Assembly (NCBI RefSeq): GCF_913773735.1
Contig: NZ_CAJYEB010000019.1
Location: 62,001-126,000, forward strand
DNA: 64,000 nucleotides
Reading direction: 5' to 3'
Source of the DNA: an uncultured Massilia sp.
Lineage (GTDB): Bacteria; Pseudomonadota; Gammaproteobacteria; Burkholderiales; Burkholderiaceae_D
Positions 56,546 to 64,000 of this stretch are shown here, piece by piece. The first letter of the stretch is position 1. The number at the start of each line of letters is the position of its first letter. The notes under the pieces were generated by a model. It was not told the origin of the DNA, made no database searches, and was given only the letters and a program-made list of their open reading frames with translations. The translations under genes were made by a program, and so were the position numbers.

Positions 56546-58654
56546 TTACGCCGATTGCGGCAACTTCGTTTTCAAATCGTCGAACTCGCGTTCGAAATCG
56601 AGGGTCTTGCGCTGCGTGCTCATCGCCATCAGCGCCTGCGCGCCATGGCCGTCCGCGCCGTCCTTCACCCACACCCAGATGCGGCGCTCGCGGATGTAGA
56701 ACATCGCGAAGATGCCCAGGGTCAGCAGCAGGCACCCCAGGTAGACCACCTTCTTGCCCGGCGAGCGGGTGGCCTGCAGCACCGACGCCTTCACCTCGGT
56801 GAACTCGTCCAGCGCCAGGTAGACCGGGGCGCCGTACAGGAAGCTGTCGGACAGCGCATTGGTGGCCATCTGCAGGAAGCGGCCATGCACCTCGTTCGCC
56901 TCGACCGCCGGCGCGCCGGCGCGCGCGCGCGCGGCCTGCCACAGCTCCCACATGGCGCCGTTGAGCATCTTCATGAACACGTTCGCGGCCTTTTCCTGCT
57001 CCGCTTGCGGGATGCGCTCGAGGAATTGCGATACCGCCAGGTAGCCGCCGGTTTGGCCGCTGCCCTGCCCGCCTCCGGCAAAGATCGCCAGCGTCTTGCC
57101 CGCCGATTCGCGCAGCTGGGCGGCCAGGGCGGGATCGGCCTTGCCCTGCGGCAGGGCGCGCTCGGCATAGCGGCGCGCCGCCTCCTCGCGCAGGGCGGGG
57201 TCGGCCAGCGCGGCGCGCAGGCGCATCCACTCGCCCACGCCATGGGCATCGTCGGCCGGGATGCGCAGGAAGCTGAACGGCGCCGACGGGTCGGTGCGCA
57301 CGCCGGCCAGGTAGACCTGGGCGCCGTCCAGCGTCACGGGCTGCATGTAGTTCAGGAACTCGCGCGCCTGGCCGGTCTGGTCGCGCAATTTGTACTGCAC
57401 GCTGGGGCCGACGTTCTTGAGGTCCTTGTTGTTGGCGTTCTTGCCGGCCGAGCCGGAATGTTCGGACAGCGTGGCCTTCAACTGCTCGTCGAGCGATTCG
57501 CCCTTCTTGACCGCGCGCACATCGTCGCCGGCCCTGGTGTTCTCGACGTTGAACGGCCGGAAGCCGGTCCACTCGATCGCATACGTCGCGTTGCCGCTCT
57601 TGAGCTCGCTGGAACTGCCGACCTCCCCCGCGACCGGGAACGATGCGGCGCCGCTGCCGGTCATCGGCCAGCCCGTCAGCTTGAGCTTGCTGCCGCCATC
57701 CTCGAAGCTCGACTGGTACAGCGCCACGCCGCGGTAGATCAGCGGCTGGTTGACCTTGATGGTGCCGTCGAAGGTCTTGCCGGTCTCGTGGTCGCGGATC
57801 GTCACCTCGCTGGCGAACAGCTTCGGCATGCCGGTCGAGTAGAACTCGATGATGAACTTGTTCAGCTTGATGGTGAACGGCAGCTCCTGGATCATCACGC
57901 CATTGCCCTGCGGGACGATGGCGGTATTGCTGCTCTGCCCTTCCGGGATCATCGTATTGCCGCGGAACGAGGGATTGTTCAGGCCCAGGCGGTGGCGCGC
58001 CGGGATGTCGGCGATCAGGCCGCCGCCCATGAAGGGCGTCTTGCCCATGAACCATTGCTGGAAGCGGATGCCAAAGTCGGAATCCATCATGCCGCCGACC
58101 AGGATCACGATGATGGCCGTGTGCGCGAAGATGTAGCCGAACTTGTTGCCGGCGCCCTTCTTGGCGGCCACCAGCACGCCGCCGGGCTTGTCGACCAGCT
58201 TCACCTTGTAGCCGGCATTGTCCAGGCGCTGGGCGGTCTGGTGTGCCAGCGGCAGCGCGGCGCCCGGCGCCGTCCAGGCGAACTTGTGGTGGAAGTTGCG
58301 CAGCGACTCCTCGCGCACGCTCTCGCGCCAGCTGCGCATGTCGCGCAGCATCTTCGGCGCGTTGCGGGCGATGCACAGGCCCGTCGAGACGATCAGGATG
58401 GCCAGGCTGAGCAGGAACCACCAGGCCGAGTAGACGGCGTACAGGCCCAGCTTGTCGAAGATCTCGAACCAGAACGGGCCGAACTGGTTCATGTAGTTCG
58501 GCATCGGCTGGTTCTGCTGCATCACCGTGCCGATGACGGCGGCGATCGCGATGATCATCAGGAGGCTGATGGCGAAGCGCATCGACGACACCAGCTCGAC
58601 CGCCTCCGCGAAGCCGCGGCGGCTTGATTTGATTTCAATTCCGGTGGTGCTCAT
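56546..58654 (-). CDS. resB: Cytochrome c biogenesis protein ResB (system II)
   Basis: 702 residues from ATG 58654 (MSTTGIEIKSSRRGF; an ATG five codons earlier is possible). Three or four membrane helices with a large periplasmic domain: LLMIIAIAAVIGTVMQQNQP at the N terminus, FAHTAIIVILVGGMMDSDFG, and VVYLGCLLLTLGIFAMFYI near the C terminus. ResB partners CcsB in heme delivery and thiol handling for cytochrome c. A terminator from the cytochrome c4 gene lies just upstream. Confidence 0.94.
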   Translation of the reverse strand: MSTTGIEIKSSRRGFAEAVELVSSMRFAISLLMIIAIAAVIGTVMQQNQPMPNYMNQFGPFWFEIFDKLGLYAVYSAWWFLLSLAILIVSTGLCIARNAPKMLRDMRSWRESVREESLRNFHHKFAWTAPGAALPLAHQTAQRLDNAGYKVKLVDKPGGVLVAAKKGAGNKFGYIFAHTAIIVILVGGMMDSDFGIRFQQWFMGKTPFMGGGLIADIPARHRLGLNNPSFRGNTMIPEGQSSNTAIVPQGNGVMIQELPFTIKLNKFIIEFYSTGMPKLFASEVTIRDHETGKTFDGTIKVNQPLIYRGVALYQSSFEDGGSKLKLTGWPMTGSGAASFPVAGEVGSSSELKSGNATYAIEWTGFRPFNVENTRAGDDVRAVKKGESLDEQLKATLSEHSGSAGKNANNKDLKNVGPSVQYKLRDQTGQAREFLNYMQPVTLDGAQVYLAGVRTDPSAPFSFLRIPADDAHGVGEWMRLRAALADPALREEAARRYAERALPQGKADPALAAQLRESAGKTLAIFAGGGQGSGQTGGYLAVSQFLERIPQAEQEKAANVFMKMLNGAMWELWQAARARAGAPAVEANEVHGRFLQMATNALSDSFLYGAPVYLALDEFTEVKASVLQATRSPGKKVVYLGCLLLTLGIFAMFYIRERRIWVWVKDGADGHGAQALMAMSTQRKTLDFEREFDDLKTKLPQSA

Positions 58655-58700
58655 CGCCCCTGCTTTCATTCACGTCAGAAACACTGCCGGGAGCATACAA

Positions 58701-58732
58701 CAAAAAGGGCAGCCCGCTCACGCAGCCGCCCT
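58701..58732 (-). terminator. Rho-independent terminator of cytochrome c4
   Basis: On the minus strand AGGGCGGC ... GCTGCCCT (8-bp stem with one G-U pair, 11-base loop) followed by TTTTTGTTG. It lies 38 bases after the cytochrome c4 stop. Confidence 0.82.
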
Positions 58733-58769
58733 GTTCTTGATGACTTCCGTCGGGAATTATCTGACGGAC

Positions 58770-59468
58770 TTACTTCAGCCCGGCGATATAGTCGGAGACG
58801 GCCTTCATTTCCTCGTCCGACATGCGCTTGGCCAGCGTGCCCATCTGCGGGCTGTTGTTGCGGCCGCCCGCCTTGAACGCCTGCAGCTGGGCCAGCGTGT
58901 AGTCCTGGTGCTGGCCGGCCAGGCGCGGATACTGCGCCGGGATGCCCGAGCCGGTGGCGCCGTGGCAGCTGGCGCAGGCGGCCACGCCGCGCTCGGCGAT
59001 GCCGCCGCGGTAGATCTTGCGGCCCAGTTCGACGGTCTCCTTGTTGCGCGCCGCGCCCTGCTTGGGCTTCTGCGTGGCCAGCCAGGCGGCGAGGTTGTTC
59101 TTTTCCTCTTCGCTGAGCATCTTGGCGTACAACGACATCACCGGCTGCACGCGGTTCGGCGTGGTGAAATCGACGAGCTGCTTGTGCAGGTAGGCCTGCG
59201 CCTGCCCCGCCAGCTTGGGATTAGCGACGATGGTCGAGTTGCCGGCGGCGCCGTGGCAGGAGGCGCAGGCCGGCAGGCCGCGCGCGGTGTCGCCCGTGTC
59301 GTACAGGCTGCCCCCCTTGGCGGGATCGATCTTCGGAACGGGATTCGCAGCCGGCGCCGCATCGGCGGCCAGTGCGGGCATGCCGCTCGTGCCGGCCAAC
59401 GCCAGCGATGCGAGCAACAGGGACTTCATGATGGCCGTGTGGGCGGCCGGTAAGAACACACGATTCAT
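58770..59468 (-). CDS. Di-heme cytochrome c4
   Basis: 232 residues. The start at 59468 ([10 protein letters not shown]) is chosen because GGAG lies eight bases upstream; the internal ATG at 59429 (MKSLLLAS) gives a more classic signal peptide but no ribosome site. Two CxxCH heme sites: CASCH at 68-72 and 165-169, with distal Met candidates in VMSLYAKM and [10 protein letters not shown]. Periplasmic electron carrier to terminal oxidases. Next to the resB-ccsB genes needed to mature it. Confidence 0.93.
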   Translation of the reverse strand: MNRVFLPAAHTAIMKSLLLASLALAGTSGMPALAADAAPAANPVPKIDPAKGGSLYDTGDTARGLPACASCHGAAGNSTIVANPKLAGQAQAYLHKQLVDFTTPNRVQPVMSLYAKMLSEEEKNNLAAWLATQKPKQGAARNKETVELGRKIYRGGIAERGVAACASCHGATGSGIPAQYPRLAGQHQDYTLAQLQAFKAGGRNNSPQMGTLAKRMSDEEMKAVSDYIAGLK

Positions 59469-59583
59469 TCAAGGCACTCCGAAAAAGTCGAAGATCATGT
59501 CGCAGGTACGATACTTGCCACAGCTTGCTCGGTGTCGTTCACTATGCGCGTCCTCCCCAGGCTCGCCGACGACAGGGAACTCC

Positions 59584-59597
59584 CTATTGTACAATAG
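59584..59597. promoter_or_regulatory. 14-bp palindrome with back-to-back -10 elements between cytochrome c4 and engB
   Basis: CTATTGTACAATAG is perfectly self-complementary and holds TACAAT on each strand, a near-consensus -10 hexamer for both divergent genes. Region otherwise A/T-rich (59580-59640). Either shared promoter core or operator. Confidence 0.5.
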
Positions 59598-59673
59598 CTT
59601 TCTTTCCAGACCGCTTCTTTCGTTGTCTTTTTCACCTTGGCGCGCCCGGCGCGCCTTACCGGATCCCCGTCCC

Positions 59674-60402
59674 ATGTCCAAACTCTGGCAAGCCCGCTTC
59701 TTCACGACCGTCAACCAGTTGCGCGACCTGCCGCGCACCCAGGTACCGGAAATCGCCTTCGCCGGCCGGTCCAATGCGGGCAAATCGACGGCGATCAATA
59801 TCCTGACCAACCAGAAGGGGCTGGCCTTCGCCTCCAAGACGCCGGGGCGCACGCAGCACATCAATTTCTTCTCGATCGGCGGCGCCCACGTGGCGATGCA
59901 CCGCAAGGACCCGACCAAGGTCGAGGACATCCAGGCGCTGCTGGTCGACCTGCCCGGCTACGGCTACGCGGAAGTGTCGGGCGACGCCAAGCTGCACTGG
60001 CAGAAGCTGCTGGGCGACTACGTGCAGCGCCGCGACCAGCTGGCCGCCCTGGTGCTGATCATGGACTCGCGCCGCCCGTTCACCGAGCTGGACGTGCAGA
60101 TGCTGGAATGGTTCGCCCCGACCGGCAAGCCGATCCACTGCATCCTGACCAAGGTGGACAAGCTCAACCGCAACGAATCGACCAACGCGCTGCGCCAGGC
60201 GCAGCAGGTGCTGGACAGCTACGTCGACGAGGACGGCAACGGCTTCCCGTTCACCGTGCAGCTGTTCTCGGCCCTCAAGCGCGTCGGCATCGAGGAGGCG
60301 AACGACAAGATCATCGAACTGCTCGGCCTGGATGGAGACGAGGCCGGACAGCATGACACCCAGGCCGACGGACCGGACGAGAATGCCGGCCGGGCCGACT
60401 AA
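59674..60402 (+). CDS. engB: Ribosome biogenesis GTPase EngB (YsxC/YihA)
   Basis: 242 residues. G1 GRSNAGKST (31-39), G2 TPGRTQ, G3 [11 protein letters not shown]4 TKVDK, G5 SALKR. It acts in late assembly of the 50S subunit. The tail ([18 protein letters not shown]) is acidic and disordered. ATG 59674 is the usual start (MSKLWQARF); an in-frame upstream extension is not family-like. Upstream of hemB by 18 bases. Confidence 0.95.
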   Translation: MSKLWQARFFTTVNQLRDLPRTQVPEIAFAGRSNAGKSTAINILTNQKGLAFASKTPGRTQHINFFSIGGAHVAMHRKDPTKVEDIQALLVDLPGYGYAEVSGDAKLHWQKLLGDYVQRRDQLAALVLIMDSRRPFTELDVQMLEWFAPTGKPIHCILTKVDKLNRNESTNALRQAQQVLDSYVDEDGNGFPFTVQLFSALKRVGIEEANDKIIELLGLDGDEAGQHDTQADGPDENAGRAD

Positions 60403-61434
<1,032 letters not shown>

Positions 61435-61442
61435 ATCGACGA

Positions 61443-61512
61443 ATGGTGCGCACGGGGTGCGCACCCTACGGCCACGATCGGTTGCGTAGGGTGCGCTCCC
61501 CGAGCGCACCAT
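61443..61512. repeat. Composite palindromic repeat, family B, full copy
   Basis: ATGGTGCGCACGGGGTGCGC, ACCCTACG, spacer of ~15 bases, then GTAGGGTGCGCTCCCCGAGC and GCACCAT. Arms match the copy at 4929-4997; the spacer differs. It lies eight bases after the hemB stop. Confidence 0.87.
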
Positions 61513-61521
61513 GCCTCACCC

Positions 61522-61552
61522 AACAAAAAACCACGCCGCGGCGTGGTTTTTG
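61522..61552. terminator. Bidirectional rho-independent terminator
   Basis: AAAAAACCACGC-CGCG-GCGTGGTTTTTG, with an A-run before and T-run after, so it terminates both hemB (plus) and the convergent gene that ends at 61572 (minus). Confidence 0.9.
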
Positions 61553-61571
61553 TTCTTCAAGCCTCCACGAA

Positions 61572-62489
61572 TTATCCCCGCGGCGGCGCCGTGTAATTCG
61601 GGAACATTTCCTTGTACAGGAAATCCATCAGCTGCTGGGTATCCTGCGGCCGCGCCGACAGTGTCACCACGCGGTTCAGGCGGTGCGAATCCCATTCGAA
61701 ATCGCCGTTCTTTTCCTTGCGGATGATCTCGATCATCTTCTTGACGATCGCCGTCTCGATGTCGCGCTCGCTGCCGCGCTCCACCTTCACCGAGGTCAGC
61801 CAGCGCCGCTTGAAGTTCGGGTTCCAGCCGCGGAACTTCACGTCGGCCGAGGCGAAGGTCTGGTTGGTGACGCTGAACACGCCGCCCGTGTCGTTCGGAT
61901 CCTGGCCGCCGCGGCCGTTGATGGCGGCGATGTTCGCCAGCGCGTTGCGGGTGCCGCGCGAGGCTTCGCTCTCCTCGGGCGCATTGACTTCGGTCGAGGC
62001 GCCGCGCGCCGCCTTGCGCGCCGCGATGTAGGCGGCCATGTCGACTTCCTTCGGCGGCTCCTTCGTCTCTTCCTTCGGCGGCGCCGGCGTCTCGGCGACC
62101 TTCACCGGTTTTTCGTCCGGCAGCGTGATCGTGTCCGGCAGGCGCTGGACCTTGGGCACGGTCGGCTTCGACGGCCGCACCGGCGCCGGCTTGGCGCTCT
62201 GCGCCGCCGGCTTCTGCGGTTGCGGCTTGGGCGTCGGGGTCGGCTTCGGCGTGGGCGGCAGCCACACGATGGCATTCTCGGCGCCCGCCCGGGACGGTGC
62301 GCTCTGCTTGTTGTCCGGCTGGTACAGCCAGATCGCGACCAGCAGCAGGTGCAGCAGGACGGTGGCGATCAATCCGGTGCGGTTCGGCCCCTGGCGGCCG
62401 TATGTGCTCACCCGCCGCCCGGGCAACGGCTGGCCGCAATGCGCACAGACATCGCTGTCATCGAGTGAGATATGGGAATGGTCACGCAA
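61572..62489 (-). CDS. Single-span membrane protein with zinc-ribbon-like N-terminus and Pro-rich linker
   Basis: 305 residues from a TTG at 62489 (MRDHSHISLDDSD); another TTG at 62522 is in frame and the start is uncertain. N-terminal CAHCGQPLPGR looks like half a zinc ribbon. A membrane helix follows (TGLIATVLLHLLLVAIWLY), then a Pro/Lys-rich linker (PTPKPTPTPKPQPQKP) as in TonB, and a C-terminal folded domain (about 205-305; FRGWNPNFKRRWLTSVKVER, WDSHRLNRVVTLSARPQDTQ). TonB-like layout, but the C-terminal domain is not one I recognise. Possibly envelope-spanning. Confidence 0.7.
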   Translation of the reverse strand: MRDHSHISLDDSDVCAHCGQPLPGRRVSTYGRQGPNRTGLIATVLLHLLLVAIWLYQPDNKQSAPSRAGAENAIVWLPPTPKPTPTPKPQPQKPAAQSAKPAPVRPSKPTVPKVQRLPDTITLPDEKPVKVAETPAPPKEETKEPPKEVDMAAYIAARKAARGASTEVNAPEESEASRGTRNALANIAAINGRGGQDPNDTGGVFSVTNQTFASADVKFRGWNPNFKRRWLTSVKVERGSERDIETAIVKKMIEIIRKEKNGDFEWDSHRLNRVVTLSARPQDTQQLMDFLYKEMFPNYTAPPRG

Positions 62490-62747
62490 GATGAAGACTA
62501 CTTTCCAGGGAGCAGCAAACAAGGGATCACGTGCCGCAGTCTACCTTGTTTGGTTTCTGTACGCACGCATCGTTGGACATCTGCAAACAGCTTATAAGTT
62601 CGCTGCTTTTACTGTTGTTACAGTATGTATCAGGAATTCCGGCGATATTTGCGGGATGTGAGGGGATTTTGCCCGGTAATCCGGGGTTTGGACGGTGCGG
62701 GCGGGCACATTGGGCGTGCCTGGATGGACAAATTGTAATGTAATTGC

Positions 62748-62773
62748 GGTGCGCACGGGGTGCGCACCCTACG
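62748..62773. repeat. Family B repeat, left half-copy
   Basis: GGTGCGCACGGGGTGCGC followed by ACCCTACG, identical to the left arms at 4931 and 61445. Confidence 0.8.
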
Positions 62774-62805
62774 ACCCGGTTTGTCGCCGCCGCGGGCCGA
62801 AAACC

Positions 62806-62847
62806 GGGGTCAGCGCCCCTGGAAAAGCAACACCGGGCTCCGACCCC
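62806..62847. repeat. Imperfect inverted repeat, ends GGGGTC / GACCCC
   Basis: GGGGTCAGCGCCC and GGGCTCCGACCCC pair at 11 of 13 positions around a 16-base loop. It ends seven bases before the stop of the RND pump gene and could act as its 3' end structure. Confidence 0.5.
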
Positions 62848-62853
62848 TCCTAC

Positions 62854-64000
62854 CTAGGCGGCCTTGACCACGTCCAGCTGCGGCCGTTCCAGCCTGGCCA
62901 GTTCCTCGTCCGTCATCGGCCCGCTGTCGCTGAAGCGGTCGAGGTACAGGTAGATCACGGGCGTGATGTACAGCGTGATCACCTGCGAGAACACCAGGCC
63001 GCCGCATACGGCCAGGCCCAGCGGCTGGCGCAGCTCGGCGCCGGCGCCCAGGCCGAGGGCGATCGGCAGCGCGCCCATCAGTGCGGCCAGCGTCGTCATC
63101 ATGATCGGGCGGAAGCGCAGGATGCACGCCTCGCGGATCGCCTGCTCCGGCTTCATCCCGCCGTTGCGCTGGGCGTCCAGCGCGAAGTCGATCATCATGA
63201 TGGCGTTCTTCTTGACGATACCCACAAGCATCAGGATGCCGATGGTGGCGATGATCGTCAGGTCCATGTCGAACAGGCGCAGCGTCAGCAGCGCGCCCAC
63301 GGCCGCCGACGGCAGGCCGGCCAGGATCGTGATCGGGTGGATGAAGCTCTCGTACAGCGCGCCCAGCAGCACGTAGATGACGCCGATCGCCGCGACGATC
63401 AGGATCAGCTGGCTCGACTGCGAGCTCTGGAACACGGCGGCGTCGCCGCCGTAGTTCGTGATGATGGACCCCGGCAGCTTCATCTCGCGGCCCATCTGCG
63501 CGATCGCCGCGGTGGCGTCGCCCAGCGAGGCGTCCGGCGCCAGGTTGAACGACAGCGTGATCGCCTGCAGCTGGCCCTGGTGGTTGACGGCCACCGGCCC
63601 GACCGTGCGCTTGACGCTGGCCACGCTCGACAGCTGCACCAGCTGGCCGGTCTTGCTGCGCACCGACAGGCGCGCCAGCGCGTCCTCGAATTCCCGGTCT
63701 TCCCTGGCCGTCTCCAGGATCACGTAGTAGCTGGCCGCGGTCGAGTAGATGGTCGAGACCTGGCGCTCGCCGAACGCCGCGTACAGCGCCGTGCGCACGT
63801 CGGACAGCTGCACGCCCATCGCGTTGGCCTTGTCGCGGTCGACGTCCAGCGTGGCCTGCAGGCCGCGTTCCTGCGAGTCGCTGGTGACATCGCGGAACAT
63901 CGGGTCGTTGCGCATGCGCTCCAGGAAACCGTTGGCGTAGCCGCCGATGTTCTCGCCCGACACGCTCTGCAGCGTGTACTGGTAGCGGCTCTTGCTCTGG
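62854..64000 (-). CDS. RND-family multidrug efflux transporter, C-terminal part (5' end outside window)
   Basis: 382 codons from the window edge to the TAG at 62854. Visible are the end of the second porter loop (SRYQYTLQSVSGENIGG; GLQATLDVDRDKANAMGVQL) and the C-terminal membrane segments (LILIVAAIGVIYVLLGALYE, GILMLVGIVKKNAIMMIDFA, RFRPIMMTTLAALMGALPIA). These match the HAE-1/MdtB-MdtC group of proton-driven pumps. The substrate cannot be told from this half. It is the last gene of its operon; an adaptor and possibly a second pump subunit should lie beyond 64000. Confidence 0.92.
   Translation of the reverse strand, partial: QSKSRYQYTLQSVSGENIGGYANGFLERMRNDPMFRDVTSDSQERGLQATLDVDRDKANAMGVQLSDVRTALYAAFGERQVSTIYSTAASYYVILETAREDREFEDALARLSVRSKTGQLVQLSSVASVKRTVGPVAVNHQGQLQAITLSFNLAPDASLGDATAAIAQMGREMKLPGSIITNYGGDAAVFQSSQSSQLILIVAAIGVIYVLLGALYESFIHPITILAGLPSAAVGALLTLRLFDMDLTIIATIGILMLVGIVKKNAIMMIDFALDAQRNGGMKPEQAIREACILRFRPIMMTTLAALMGALPIALGLGAGAELRQPLGLAVCGGLVFSQVITLYITPVIYLYLDRFSDSGPMTDEELARLERPQLDVVKAA

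Larger units (their letters stand above)
62490..62853. other. Intergenic region between the TonB-like gene and the RND pump
   Basis: About 360 bases without a gene. 62560-62650 is A/T-rich and may hold the promoter of the leftward gene. 62748-62773 is a left half-copy of repeat family B (GGTGCGCACGGGGTGCGC...ACCCTACG). 62806-62847 is an imperfect inverted repeat with ends GGGGTC / GACCCC, possibly a third element family, just after the pump gene's stop. Confidence 0.6.

Noticed and set aside
54896..58627. Plus-strand open frame of over 1,200 codons opposite msrP, ccsB and resB
   Set aside because: Spans three clear genes on the other strand, with repetitive Arg/Gln/His/Val composition and no motif. 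Antisense shadow.

Overview
The window is a stretch of high-G+C chromosome from a betaproteobacterium, most likely Oxalobacteraceae (Massilia-like). Support for this comes from strongly G/C-ending codons, a PEP-CTERM protein, and two gene orders I know from Burkholderiales: lolB-ispE-tRNA-Gln-prs-rplY-pth, and hemB-engB-cytochrome c4-resB-ccsB-msrPQ-lysA-lptM-cyaY-ponA-pilMNOPQ-aroK/B-dgt. The species call is inference; no search was possible.

Layout. 1-2.6 kb: the end of thiC followed by thiS-thiG-thiD-thiE (thiamine synthesis). 2.6-7.7 kb: a Tat-exported PhoX-type phosphatase with a good Pho box, an AEC carrier, a LysR regulator and a PEP-CTERM protein. 7.9-14.7 kb: a more A/T-rich orphan type VI secretion cargo island, transcribed leftwards as vgrG, a PLD-family (Tle5-like) lipase effector, a Sel1-repeat lipoprotein (probable immunity protein) and a PAAR tip protein. 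A gene-poor stretch of about 0.9 kb follows. 15.6-21 kb: ychF, a patatin, a DUF3857/transglutaminase protein, a GNAT enzyme and a cold-shock protein. 21.2-25.9 kb: two paralogous 478-residue regulators (degenerate HD-GYP-like plus LuxR HTH) on either side of pth and an exported alpha/beta hydrolase. 26-31.5 kb: rplY, prs, tRNA-Gln, ispE, lolB and a TPR lipoprotein. 31.6-36.6 kb: mutM, a dynamin-like GTPase, mutY, a WYL regulator and a VOC protein. 36.8-49.4 kb: dgt, a fused aroK-aroB frame, an Ig-like lipoprotein, the pilQPONM operon and divergent ponA. 49.5-59.5 kb: cyaY, lptM, lysA, a DUF4153-like membrane protein, msrPQ, ccsB/resB and cytochrome c4. 59.7-64 kb: engB, hemB, an unrecognised membrane protein and the C-terminal part of an RND efflux pump that runs off the end.

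Most of the window is core metabolism and envelope biogenesis. The less ordinary parts are the T6SS cargo island, the twin non-catalytic-looking HD/LuxR regulators with a 16-bp palindrome beside one of them, the GTPase embedded between two oxidised-guanine repair genes, the aroKB fusion, and at least two families of palindromic intergenic elements, one of which supplies the stop codon of dgt.
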